The notes under the pieces were generated by a model. It did no database searches and was not told the origin of the DNA. It saw only the letters and a list, made by a program, of their open reading frames with translations. Below are positions 1 through 11,200 of a DNA stretch of 30,382 nt, piece after piece. Location of the stretch: contig JABUQX010131037.1 of the NCBI GenBank assembly GCA_015478945.1, forward strand, positions 1 through 30,382, given 5' to 3'. The first letter of the stretch is position 1, and each line of letters begins with the position of its first letter. The position numbers and the translations under genes are program-made. The DNA is from Trachelipus rathkii. Lineage: Eukaryota > Arthropoda > Malacostraca > Isopoda > Trachelipodidae.

Positions 1-1
1 A

Positions 2-476
2 GTGATAATGTTGGAGGAGAGTTTTCAAAGATTAAGTAGCATCGAACAGAAAATTTATCGTACTATGGCTGTTTCAATAAGGACAAGCGGAGTAAACATG
101 AGTTTTATACAGGTGTACGCGCCGCAGCAGGGCAGACCAGCCGGAGAGAGTTAAATTTTCTATCAAGTATTGAAGGACGTCAAAAATAGAGTATCGTTCC
201 ATGAAAATGTAATTGTCATGGGGGATATGAATGGATACGTTGGTATGGATCGCCGAGGAATAGAAAATGTATTAGGAGCATTTAATGTGGAAAATAAGAA
301 TCTGGCAGGAGATAGCATCATAGGCTTTTGTGTACGTAGCATCATGAGTATAATGAACACGTGCTATAAACATAGAGAAAGTAAGAAATGGACATGGTAC
401 CGATGGGACGACGGAAGGCAGGCATATGGGAGAAATCAATGATCGATTTTGATATTAACAAACAACAAAAAAATGT
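2..476 (+). pseudogene. LINE (RTE-like) endonuclease domain, 5'-truncated by the window and broken
   Basis: This is part of the apurinic-like endonuclease domain (exonuclease-endonuclease-phosphatase fold) that non-LTR retrotransposons use to nick target DNA. One frame is open from base 2 to a TAA at 152-154 and resumes to 442. Visible family motifs in order are QVYAPQ (about 110-127), the catalytic GDMN (about 218-229), a GDSIIGFC block (about 308-331) and WTWYRW (about 391-408). A change of frame near 430 brings in SMIDFD, matching the conserved aspartate stretch that follows in this family. The domain's C-terminal SDH part and the reverse transcriptase are absent; the sequence turns into a minisatellite at 482. 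The in-frame stop and the frameshift show that it is not functional as written. Wording around MDRRGIENVLGAF and YKHRESKKWTWYRW resembles decapod crustacean RTE copies from general recall; no search was run. Confidence 0.8.
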
Positions 477-481
477 TTAAG

Positions 482-683
482 AATTTCTGACTCTCGACTG
501 TTTCTTAGGAAATTTCTGACTCGCGACTCCCTCTTTGAAAATTTCTGACTCCCGACTCATTCTTTGAAAATTCTGACTCCAGATTGTTTTCTTTGAAAAT
601 TTCCGAATCTCGACTCTTTCTTTGAAAATTTCCGACTCCCAACTCATTTCGGCAAAAATTCTGACTCCGACTCCTCAATCCCG
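482..683. repeat. 29-bp minisatellite, seven copies
   Basis: Unit starts fall at 482, 511, 540, 569, 598, 627 and 656, so the period is exactly 29 bp for six full units; the last unit is partial or degraded. The unit reads roughly AATTTCTGACTCCCGACTC followed by TTTCTTTGAA. Copies differ by substitutions but keep register. It starts just after the LINE endonuclease fragment. It codes for nothing obvious. Confidence 0.9.
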
Positions 684-873
684 ATTATAGCTAGTTAATT
701 AATAATTTCTATAAAAAATTACTAATATTTAAAAATTTAGCTCATTATTGTTATTTACTTAGTCCCAATGTATAATTTTTTTTGATAGGCAGAGCAAGCC
801 AGCAACTGCAAATTGTTTCATACGAAACACTCCGCCTAGAAACTTTGTTGCGAGTTGAAGTGAAATGAGAGAA
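684..873. other. AT-rich spacer, no gene
   Basis: Short AT-rich DNA between the 29-bp minisatellite and the ATT microsatellite. No coding or structural signal was seen. Confidence 0.5.
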
Positions 874-879
874 ATAATA

Positions 880-975
<96 letters not shown>

Positions 976-1040
976 GTAATTATAGTATATTTAGTAGTAG
1001 TAGTATAGTAGTAGTAGTAGTAGTAGTATAGAGTAGTTAG
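874..1040. repeat. (ATT)n then (TAG)n microsatellite
   Basis: About 100 bp of nearly perfect ATT repeat (874-975) is followed, after a short TA-rich break, by imperfect TAG repeat (991-1040). A reading frame made of poly-isoleucine on the minus strand is only the translation of this repeat. Confidence 0.95.
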
Positions 1041-1280
1041 ATTTTTGCCTACGGCCAAGTGCTTAATTTATTTCATCTCCTACCAAATAAAAGAAGGTAG
1101 TGAAAACAACGTCGATTCCAGAGTCAGAAAAAAACCTCGTGCGAGAATTAGGTTACATTGTGCGTAGAGCATGAATGCATGATGAAGACCGGCCACATAA
1201 CTACTCCTTGTCCTCCCAAAATTTTCTGTGTACCGTCTCTGCAAACCTGTAGATTCTTTGTTCTTTAATTAATAAAACAA
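1041..1280. other. Mixed-composition stretch without a gene
   Basis: Ordinary-complexity sequence between repeat blocks. No open frame of note and no recognised motif. Confidence 0.45.
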
Positions 1281-1428
1281 ATAATATATATATTAATTAT
1301 AAATATATATTAAATATTATATATATTATATATATTATATATTATATATTATATATATATATATAAATAAGTATATATATAATAATATATAATATATATA
1401 TATTATATTATATATATATTATATAAGG
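1281..1428. repeat. TA-rich tract at the left of the inverted repeat
   Basis: Almost only A and T, mostly TATA and ATAT with slips. A similar tract lies beyond the other end of the inverted repeat (2284-2410), so the mirror arrangement may extend into these tracts, but their low complexity prevents proof. Confidence 0.85.
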
Positions 1429-1524
1429 TGGTCAGCGTTTCCATTGTCCTCATATGTATCTTAAAAAACTATCATGCTCAGTAAAAGAAACATTAAAATC
1501 CATCCAATAAAACAACGAAAATGT

Positions 1525-1525
<1 letters not shown>

Positions 1526-1584
<59 letters not shown>
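1526..1584 (+). repeat. Poly(A) run, 59 nt
   Basis: Uninterrupted A from 1526 to 1584 inside the left arm of the inverted repeat. Its counterpart in the right arm is the T run at 2161-2179. It could mark a retroposed tail or be simple expansion. Confidence 0.95.
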
Positions 1585-1587
<3 letters not shown>

Positions 1588-1834
1588 AAAAACTAAAAAA
1601 TAGCTACAGCGAAAGGAAATACATTTGAATCCTGGTAAAATTTTACATAGGAAAATTGTAAAAAAAATAAAAAAAAAATAAATTATTGTTAATAAATAGT
1701 TAATATGATTAAAAGGCCTATTAAAAAACTAAATGTTTATATCGTTAAAATAAACATGGTTTCTCGTTTAAAATAAATAGACTTTCTATTAAATTTTGCT
1801 TTTTTTCAAAAGAATACCCAAGGTATACACGCCG

Positions 1835-2015
1835 AGGCAGAGTCGGGTCTCTCGGCCTCCGGGAAGACGGGTATGACTAATTCCCCCCCTCCGGGAGGTC
1901 CCGGAAACCCGCCGCTCTTTGTATTGTGTTTGCCGGGTTCCTCCGCCCCTCCCTACGGGGTATGGAAAACGGCCCCCCCCTGTGTTCCCCGTGGCTCGAG
2001 GCCCTATTGTATAAA
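1835..2015. other. GC-rich island at the centre of the inverted repeat
   Basis: About 180 bp is visibly GC-rich in an otherwise very AT-rich setting, with C runs (1884-1890, 1973-1980) and a short palindrome CCTCCGGGAGG (1889-1899). Both strands are open for 60-90 codons here, but the predicted peptides are proline-, glycine- and arginine-rich without a motif, as expected from composition alone. It may be a fragment of another element carried within the inverted repeat. Confidence 0.6.
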
Positions 2016-2094
2016 GTGCATTTCCTATGTTGAAAATTTTACCAGGATCCAAAAATGTATTCCTTTTTTCATGTAGCTATTGTAGTGTTTGAGA

Positions 2095-2179
2095 TATTAT
2101 ATATATAAATATATAATATATATATATATATATATAGATATATATATATATTATATATATTTTTTTTTTTTTTTTTTTT
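2095..2179. repeat. (TA)n plus poly(T) run
   Basis: TA dinucleotide repeat to about 2160, then 19 T residues. It sits at the place in the right arm that corresponds to the poly(A) run of the left arm. Confidence 0.9.
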
Positions 2180-2283
2180 ACATTTCCGCACAAATTGGAC
2201 CACAGTTCCACCCAATGTATTCCGTTTGTACTGTTAGCATTAACAGTTTTTAAGATACTATGACGGATATACAAACGCTGGCC

Positions 2284-2410
2284 TTAAATTATAATTATTA
2301 GATTAATTTATAAATATATATATAATATATATAATATGTATAATAATATATTAATAAATATATATATATATACTTATATATAAATTATATAAGTATTATA
2401 TATATATATA
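2284..2410. repeat. TA-rich tract
   Basis: AT-only low-complexity sequence joining the inverted-repeat structure to the GA microsatellite. Confidence 0.85.
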
Positions 2411-2411
2411 A

Positions 2412-2429
2412 TGAGAGAGAGAGAGGAGA

Positions 2430-2463
<34 letters not shown>

Positions 2464-2532
2464 AGAGAGAGAAGAGAGGAGAGAGAGAGAGAAGAGAAGA
2501 GAAGGAAGAGAGAGAAGAGAGAGAGACGAGAG

Positions 2533-2571
<39 letters not shown>

Positions 2572-2607
2572 AGAAGAGAGAGAGAAGAGAAGAGAAGAAG
2601 AGAGGGG
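2412..2607. repeat. (GA)n microsatellite
   Basis: About 195 bp of nearly pure purine on the plus strand, GA dinucleotide with many GAA or GGA slips and a single ACG interruption near 2527. An Arg/Glu-rich frame through it is compositional. Confidence 0.95.
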
Positions 2608-2758
2608 TTTAGCTTTCAGATATCAAAACTGCTAATATGTCACTCCTACTGTCTCAAGTTTCCAAGAAAGGGGAGTTTTTTTTTATGTGCCTATGTGTGC
2701 AGTGATGATATTTGTTCTCGTGTCTTTTATTTGCAGTCTTGCGAATTTTCCACCTTAT

Positions 2759-2814
2759 GGCTCAAGGCTCAAGGCTCAAGCTCAAGCTCAAGGCTCAAGG
2801 CTCAAGGCTCAAGC
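2759..2814. repeat. 7-bp minisatellite (GGCTCAA)n
   Basis: Seven to eight copies of GGCTCAA; two of the central copies lack the second G and are 6 bp long. It is flanked by ordinary sequence. Confidence 0.9.
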
Positions 2815-2930
2815 TATCCTCTCAATCTACTACTAATTCATCTTTTTTTTTATATCGGTCTCCAAATCTCTATACTGACTATCCTAATTTTTCGTATTTC
2901 TATCAAACGTTTCAATCTATTAGATTACAC

Positions 2931-3755
2931 CTTTTCTTGCTTTCTTCTTCTTCTTCTTCTTCTTCTTCTTCTTCTTCTTCTTCTTCTTCTTCTTCTTCTT
3001 CTTCTTCTTCTTCTTCTTCTTCTTCTTCTTCTTCTTCTTCTTTCTTTCTTCTTCTCTTTCTTTCTTCCTCTTCGTCTTCTTCTTCTGACTTCTTCTTCCT
3101 TCTCTCTTCTGTCTATCTTCTCTTCTTCTTGTTCTTCTTCTTCTTCTTCTTTCTTTCCTTTCTTTTTCTTCTTCTTTTCTTTCTGTTCTTCTTTTCTCTT
3201 CTTTCTTTCTTTCTCTCTCTCTTCTCTTTCTATCTTCTCTCTCTCTCTTCTTGCGATTCTTTTTCTTTTCTTTCTTCTTCTTCTTCGGCTCTTGAGCTGT
3301 CTTCTTCGTCTTCTTCTTCTCTCTTCTTCTCTTCTTTTCTTCTTCTTTTTTGTCTTCTTCTTCTTTCTTCTTCTTCTGCTCTTCTTCTCTCTTCTTCTTC
3401 TCTTCTTCTTCTTCTTTTCTTTCTTCTTCTTCTTCCTCTTTTTCTTCTTTGCTTTCTTCGTTTCTTTCTTTCTTCTTCGTCTTCTTCGTTGACTCTTCTT
3501 CTTCTTCTGCATTTTCATATCCTTTTGCTTCTTCTCTTCTTCTTTCTTCTTTTTCTTATCTTTTTTCTTTCTTCTTTCTTCTCTTCTTCTTTCTTCCTTC
3601 TTTTCTTCTTCTTCTTCTTCCTCTTCTTCTTCTGTCTTCTGCTCTCTGTGTGTTACTTCTCTTCTCTTTCTTTGCTTTGTCTTTCTGTTCGTGTCTGGTC
3701 GGGTGCGTTCTTGTCTTTTCTTCTCTAATCTTCTTTCTTCCTCTTCTTCTCGTTT
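2931..3755. repeat. Long (TTC)n-derived pyrimidine tract
   Basis: The first 100 bp (2941-3041) is near-perfect TTC repeat. The next 700 bp is an interrupted mixture of TTC, TTTC and TCTT with rare G or A. The plus strand is almost all pyrimidine. Long frames of Leu/Ser/Phe on this strand and Arg/Lys/Glu on the other are translation of the repeat, not genes. The purity drops gradually from left to right. Confidence 0.95.
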
Positions 3756-4440
3756 CTATAAAATTTATTAGTTTTAGTATATTATTAATAAATACACAAA
3801 TAAACTTTATATAAATTATTATATATGATAATATTTTTTATATAGTGATATATATAGTTTTATATATATATATATATTATTTTATAAATTATTGTATATT
3901 ATAGATGTATAGGTTTTTTAGTATTGTATAAGTTTCTATTTTTAGGATTATATATATATTTGATTTTGTATATTAATATATTTGAGATTTATATATATAT
4001 GATAGTATTTTATATAGTAGTACGATAATTGAGAATATTATTATATAATAGTTTATATAATGTTTTTATTTTGGTTATATTTATATTAGATTTTTTATTA
4101 CTGTGTTTTTTTATATATTTATCTAAATATTTCATTTAGTTGGTAATGATAATGTATTTTATTTTAAGTACTTTGTTTTGTATTTATTTTAATTATTTAG
4201 ATATTATAATATTAAAGAAATATACGTATATATATTTTTGTTCTAATATTTTCAGTTTATGATATAATATTATATATAAAATAATATATTTGATATATAT
4301 ATAATATTTTATTATCATTATAGTATTCTTTGTGGGTTCTACTCCTTGGATCATATCTTGAGCTAAGAACATATCATGCATAATATATATTTGAAAATGA
4401 TTATATTATATATAGGACAAAGACGCAAAAAATACATAAT
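3756..4440. other. AT-rich DNA, no gene
   Basis: TA-rich low-complexity sequence with scattered TATATA runs. A 60-bp patch near 4323-4380 has normal complexity. No gene or RNA was recognised. Confidence 0.6.
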
Positions 4441-5245
4441 TAAGTGTATTAAATATTTAAAGGTGATTTTGATTATGTTTTTTATGCTTATCAATTGAAT
4501 GTTAATGATCTCTTATCTCCGTCTCTGTTATGTGTGCTCTGAGACCTGTAAGTTCTGGATGGTATACAGGCAGACCGCCAAATATCTTATAAATGTACGT
4601 GAAGATTTGTACTATTGAAGGGTGTTATAATATGATGGCATAGGACATTTTAGATTATTGTCCACGAGAGATAGTCAATCTTTTTTTGGCTGGGATATAG
4701 AGAGGGTAGAACTATCTTCATCAATTGCCGATTGATCCAGTTTATTGTGGCGCATTAACTCAAACATTTTCATGTGAGAAACAAGCACAGCATTGTTGAC
4801 GAGGGTCGATGCTGCTCCTTAGTGTGGATGTTATCATGTAAGAGGGGAGTGTTGACTTTCTCGTAGCATTTTGTTTTCTCTGTTGTTTAGTAAATTACTT
4901 AGTTAGAAAAACCGAGTTTTGATTAGTTTTGTTTCCTTTTGTTTTTATGGCCCAAATTCTGCTTCATACTGTTCGTCGAGAGAAGAGTGTGTCAAGTTTA
5001 TGCCTTACGCATGTGTTCACAGAAATATAGATTGCATTTTTGTGCTTACATTTTGCTACTCCAATCCCTACCGAATTTTGAAGCTTCTTCTTTAGGCACC
5101 CGATTTTTTCCTCATTTCCAGCATTTGCAACTCTATATTTATATTAGGGGGTTGCACGGGTATGAGTTAGTCCGTGGGATAATGCTTGGCTTGGCCAGTG
5201 TTCCTTGCAATGCCTTTCCCGTGACTGTGCCTTTGTTGTTAAGTG
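4441..5245. other. Normal-complexity stretch without a recognised gene
   Basis: The base composition is more balanced than on either side. An open frame at 4939-5382 (147 codons) runs into the satellite array and has no family motif. A purine run followed by TGTTGAC (4841-4856) looks like the junction of a polypurine tract and an LTR, but no matching second LTR was found. Confidence 0.4.
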
Positions 5246-8200
5246 CTTTTGCCGTTTTTATGGCTTTCAATATTTGTTTGTTTATCGCTCTTAGTGACAC
5301 CTGTTTTAACTCACATTTAACTTCTATGTACGCCTATTTATATACTATTTTCCATATTATCCTCCCTCTTAGAAATCGGTAGCCGAACACGTATTATTCT
5401 TTACATTGTTGTTTGGTTATCTTTTCACTTGACTGTTTACATTACTCGGATATTTTGCACTTTGGGTATGATTGTTTCATGGAGCCTCCAGCGGTGAGAT
5501 ATTTTTCTGTTGTTTCGTTGTCTTAACAATTGACGATTGCATTCACTGAACAGAATTTAATATTTGGTATATTAATGATAATAAGAACATGAGTAATTCG
5601 AAAATGATTTATTATAAAAGAAAATTAATTCTTAAAATCCCGCTTTTTCCCCTTAATTTTTTCCACCAGTCTCTCGTGTTTTTAAAGCTCTCTGATACAC
5701 CGATTTTGGCCAAAATTTCCGAAATTTCAACATTTTGGGTTAGTATCAATTAAACACTCTCGAGTTTTTAACCGGTTTGTTCAGGCATTTAAATATAATG
5801 TTTTCCTTTGATGCCTAAGAGTCGATAACGTCCGACGAGATTAGATCAATGTTTTTTTCAGTGGTGTCTTAATTTGAACTTTTTTATTTTAGATGTGTTA
5901 TAGTTCCATATTTTTTTTATTAACCAATTTAAATTGTTTTGCTGATAAAATTGTGTTTTTAATAACCCTAAATTTCTAAAATTACGTTTTTCTTTAATAA
6001 TTTTCACATTACATTTTCACATTAGAACTCTTAAAAGTAGATGTATTGCTCGCCTAATGTCCAAGTACGATATATGATTAATTTGGTAATCTTAAAATGG
6101 TTTTTCGGTTTTTCCGGCATTTGAAAACAACGAGCCTCCTGAATAGAAGATTTCAAGCAAAACAATTGGAAAGCATCCCTCTGAGTTTTAACAGTAGGGT
6201 GTCGTACTGACGTTTTTTATTTGAATCAATAATTTTTTTTGACAATAGTTTGTTCAAGGTCACAATGAGATTTTTTGATTATCTATTAATACTCATAAGG
6301 CCGACGTAACTTCTAAAATGCCGCTGTTTTCCATTTTGTCATTAAAATTTCGAAGTCTTTTATATATTCGGATTCTCTCATTCTATTTCAATTTGACAAT
6401 ATTTTTGGTGCAATGCTTAAAATTAGTTCTTGTAACGATATTTTAGCCTTTGAAATAATGTAGTTTCATTGAAATGCTCTTTTTCAACAAAGCAGGAAAA
6501 GAGGAATTTTTGCGGTATTTGTTTATACAGTGTTTCTAAATGGACTCCTTCTTTATTAATTTGTAAGAAATTTAATATATTATTTATAATACAATCATAT
6601 TTTCATTAGTTGTCGAAGAACCTGTTCATTAAATATAAACTTTTATTGCTACAGTTAGTTTTGCTTAAATTTTTGCCAATTTATTCTAATTTCATATCTA
6701 AAAGTACGATTTTTCCTTTCAACATTTGAAATTATTAGATTATACAAGTTTATAAATTGGGTTTTGTGAATAGGGTTACGTCTATGTAGATTGAAAATAA
6801 TGTGTTCATTGACACTTGCCAATTTTCAAGAGATCCCAGAAAAGAGACATTTAAATTAACTTTGTTTACGGTTAAAGGTGTGTTTTTAATTGAATTGCAA
6901 TTTGTTTATATACCAATATTATTAGTTGTGAAGAACCTTTCATTTTAATAAAAAGATTAACTCATAATATTTCTATTCGTTAATTTTCCTTACAATTTAG
7001 AATCTTAAAGTACGTTTTCTAATAACATTTGATTATTTGGTATTAAGGATCTTGCGAATCAACTTTTAATAGACTTCCTAATCATTCTAAATCCAACACG
7101 ATCACTATACACCCCTTTCACAAAGCGAAGTGATTTTCACTCCATTTTTTTCATACCAACTTAATATGACATCAATTTCATATTGTTTGTTTATCAGGAC
7201 CAATTATGATTGTGAAAAACCTGTTTGAATAAAAAAAATTTTAACTTCTATTAAACTATTTCAAACTTTGCAATTTTTGTAATTCGAAGTGCACCCTTCA
7301 TCTCTATGTGAAATGTTTTAATTTGTCAAATCGTGATATGTATTTCGCGGTATATTAAATTGGTTTTTAACGGTATTAGGCATTTGAAAATAATGTCGTT
7401 TCATGTGACAAGCAATTTCACAAGGAGGAAAGAGAATTATTTTTATGTTTTACGTGTTTAAATGACGTTTAATTGAAATTAACAATAATTTGATTTTATA
7501 TACCAAATTATCATTAGTTAGATGAAAACAACTGTATTTGAATAAAATTTACTTTAATATCGTTTCTTAATTTCAATTCCATTGATTTTCAGCGAATTTT
7601 CCTATTACATTTGTTTGAAAAGGTGTTAAAATTTAAATTAAAGTTATTTACGGTTAGAATTGAGCATTTGAGATTTGTGTTTCAATTGAAATGCATTCAA
7701 AGGGGAAAAAGAGTTTAAAGCAACGTCATCAAGTGTCTTAATGACGTTAGTATAAATGGAAATTTCATATTTGTTTATTAGAATTATTAGTTGTTGAAAG
7801 GCTTATTTTAATGAAAAAATTTTAACTATCATTTAAAAATTACGATTTTTTCTTAATTTTCAATTACAATTTACAATAATGAAATGTTTTAATTTACAGC
7901 TAGAATTTATCATTTGAAATTTTGGTAAATTAAATTGAGTTTTTAACGGTTATTTCAGCATATTAAAAATTTCTGTGTTATTGAAATGCTATTTCAAAAA
8001 GCAGAATGGAAAAGTGGAAATATATTAGTGTTTGGGTGTTTATTGAGACGTTTTTAATGATTTATATTGTTTTTATATACATTTTTCTTTGTACTGAACG
8101 TGTTTAATAAAAATTTTAACTTCTTAAATTACGTTTTACTTCAATTTTCTACGAATTTAAGTTATCTTAAAAGTACGATATTTCCTAATTTCAACATTTT

Positions 8201-11200
8201 GATTATAATAGAAAATATCTTAAAATTGAGTTTTGTTTTACTTGTTATTTATTATTCGGCATTGTGAAAAATGTGTATTTAAATTGAATAGATGTTAAAG
8301 GCCGAAAAGGAGATTTGATTATATTGTTTTACGTGTCTTTAATTGACGATTTTTAATGAGATTTAAAACATTTTGTTTTTATTACAAATTATTCATTGTT
8401 GTTTCCACGTTTTAATAAATGTTTATTCTTATCATACGTTTTTATATTGGATACCGATTACATTTAGAAGATCTTTAATTGCGTTAAACCTTCTTTAGAA
8501 GTGCTCTGTAATTTGTCCTTTTAGACATTCACGACTATTTTCGGCATCTTGAAAATATATGGTTGTTTTCTTCAATGCAATTTGCAAGAGGAGTGAAATG
8601 TGATTTTTAATAGTTAGGTGTTATTGCGTTTTTATAATGATTTTCTAAGTATTTGTTTTTAATATACCAAATTTCTAGTTGTGTAAACCTGTGACTTTGA
8701 TAAGAAAATTATAATTCCTTATATCGCTTTTTTCTTAAATTTCACATAACGAATTTAGAACTTGTAAGTTAACTTTTTCTAACTTTCAAATTTTGAAATT
8801 TATTGGTAGAATCTTAATTGGGTTTTATTACTGTATATTTTCAGCTTTGAAAGTAATGTGTTGTCATATGAATGCAATTTCAAAAGCTTTGAATCCTTTT
8901 AAAATAAATTTTAGTGATATACAAATCCCTAGGCAAGATAATATCAATATTTGTTTTTATTAAATTTTTTATCATTACACTGTTTTATATCATAAATTTA
9001 ACTCTTGAAATATTTTCTATAATTATTTTCATCTATACAATTTGACTGTGTTAAGTGGTTCACGATTTCTAAATTTCAAAACATTTGCAATTAATTTGGG
9101 TTACTTAAAATTGACCGTTTTAAGGTTTTCCGACACTTTGGAAAAATAAGTGTGTTTCCGATTGAATGCAATTTCAGAAAGGCAGAAAAGAGGAACTTAT
9201 TATTTTGTTTAGCTGTTCTAATTGACGTTTGTAATGAATTTCGAATATTGTTATTAGTAATACATTTTCCTTACGGGGACAAACATAGTGATACAAATTT
9301 TAATACTTTATTTATCACTTTATTTCGTTAAAAATTTCATTATATTAAAATTATAATTTAAATCTTAAAGTTTACACGATTCTAATAAACATTGAAAATA
9401 TATTTGTAAATCTTAAATTTGAATTTTTTAACGATATTTTCAGCATCTGAAAAATATGTGTTTCTTGAAATGCTATTTCAAAAATGAATATTTAAAATTA
9501 GTGTTTTATATGTTATAAACAACTTTAAACTTTACATTAAACATTGTTTTATATCAGTATTTTGTCTTAGTTATGCGTTATCTTGTTTTAGAAATAATTT
9601 TATAGTTATAATTAGGATAAGAAACAGTTTGTATTACAAAATTGTAGAATCTTAAAGTCTTTTTTCCTAATGTGAACATTTGATTATTTTGGTATTAATC
9701 TTTAATGAGTTTTTAACCGGTTTTTCAGATTTGAAATGATATGTGTTTATTGAACAATTTCAAAAGTTTAGAAAGAAGTGAATTATTATTTGTTTTTTTG
9801 CTAGTGTCTCTAAATGGACGTTTTTTTAATGAAATTTCATATTTTGTTTTATATACATAATTTTAGTTGTTATGTCACCTATGTATTAATACAAAATGTG
9901 CTTCTAAAGGTTAACGTGGTGTTTGCTTAATTTTCACATTAAACAATTGTGAGACTGTCATTAAAGTAACGATTTTACACTCACATTAGACCTTTGAATT
10001 ATTTTGAGGTAAAATCTTAGGAATGGTTTTTATAACGCTATATTTCAAGATTGTTGAACCATAAGTAAGTTTCATTCAAAATGCATTTAATAGCAGAAAA
10101 AGTTAAGGTTTATAATGTTTATAGAATGTTGTTGTGCTGAAGCGTTTATGAAATTCTATTTGATTTATACCAAACAACCTTGCAAAAAGAAAACCCTGTT
10201 GTTAAAAAGAATTAACTTCTAAAATTAGCTTTTTTAAATTTTCACGATTACAAATGATTAGAACATCTTTAAAAGTACCCGTTTTCCTAACATCTCACAT
10301 TTGAATTATTTGGTAATCTTATAAATCCTATATATCCTCTACGGGGTTATTTCTGTTTCAGTGCATTTGAAATAATAATGTGTTCATTGAAATGATTTCT
10401 TCAAAAGGACGAAAAAAGGAAGTTGATTATGTGTTATTACGTGTCTGTTAAATTGACTCTCTTTAATGAAAGTTTCCAAAATACATTTGTTGCGTCTTAT
10501 TACCAAATTTTAGTCAGTTGTGCAAACCTGGTTTTAATTAAAACCATTTTACTTTCTTGAGCGGTTAGAGTTGTAGGAGTTTAGATTCTATTCGAGAACT
10601 CTTACAAGTCCTTTTTCCCTAAATTTATTTTGATCAATTATTATTATTAATCTTAAAATATAGTTTTTAACGGTATTTTCGCCATTGAAAAGATAACTGT
10701 GTTTATTGAATGCCCTATTTCAAAAGGAAAAGGTGGTTATTAGTAGTTTTAGGTGTGCTTACATAACTTATCATTTATTGAATTCACCAAGGAAATATTT
10801 GTTCTTATATTACAATCCTCTTTCCTTAAGTTATGTCGCTTGAAACCTGTTTTAATAAAAATATTTAGTTCGCTAGGATTACGGCTTTCATCTCAATATT
10901 AGTGATGAGTTACAATTTAATCTTAAAAAGAGTACGATTTTTCTCAAATTATTCAAAATTTGAAATTATAGATAGGCAAATATCATATAACAACTTTTGG
11001 GTTTTACGGTGGTCTTTTATCTCAAGCGATTGGAAAACTATAAGAGTTTAATATGAAGATGCTCATACTTTCAAAACTCGGCAGAAACAGAAGAATTTTA
11101 ACCCATATATGATTTACTAAACTATTTTCATTTTTTTTTTTAAGTTGAAATTTCATCGATTTGTTTTTCAGTATGTATATATTTTGCATCGTAAAACTTT

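Larger units (their letters stand above)
1429..2283. repeat. Inverted-repeat structure with GC-rich core (possible fold-back or TIR element)
   Basis: Left arm 1429-1660 pairs with right arm 2018-2283 in opposite orientation. The outer block starts GTCAGCGTTT on the left (1431) and ends AAACGCTGGCC on the right (2273-2283); GTATCTTAAAAA also recurs inverted. The inner block is clearer: 1585-1655 has CTCAAA, TAGCTACA, ATACATTT and CCTGGTAAAATTTT, and all reappear inverted in 2018-2093. Between the blocks the left arm has poly(A) (1526-1584) while the right arm has poly(T) plus TA repeats (2095-2179). The central 1661-2017 is unique and GC-rich at its core. I found no transposase and no convincing flanking target-site duplication, so a non-autonomous DNA transposon, two opposed copies of one repeat, or an assembly fold-back all remain possible. 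Confidence 0.65.

Noticed and set aside
759..1058. Minus-strand frame of 99 codons with poly-isoleucine
   Set aside because: It is translation of the ATT and TAG microsatellite.
1789..2076. Overlapping proline/glycine-rich frames on both strands
   Set aside because: Frames on both strands stay open because of GC-rich composition; no motif or family resemblance could be confirmed.
2411..2635. Arg/Glu-rich 74-codon frame
   Set aside because: It is translation of the GA repeat.
2695..3814. Long frames rich in Leu, Ser and Phe (plus) or Arg, Lys and Glu (minus)
   Set aside because: They are translations of the TTC pyrimidine tract; every frame of such a repeat stays open.
4939..5382. 147-codon frame with hydrophobic segments, possible membrane protein
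   Set aside because: Its second half lies at the decayed start of the satellite array, its residues follow T-rich composition and no motif is present.
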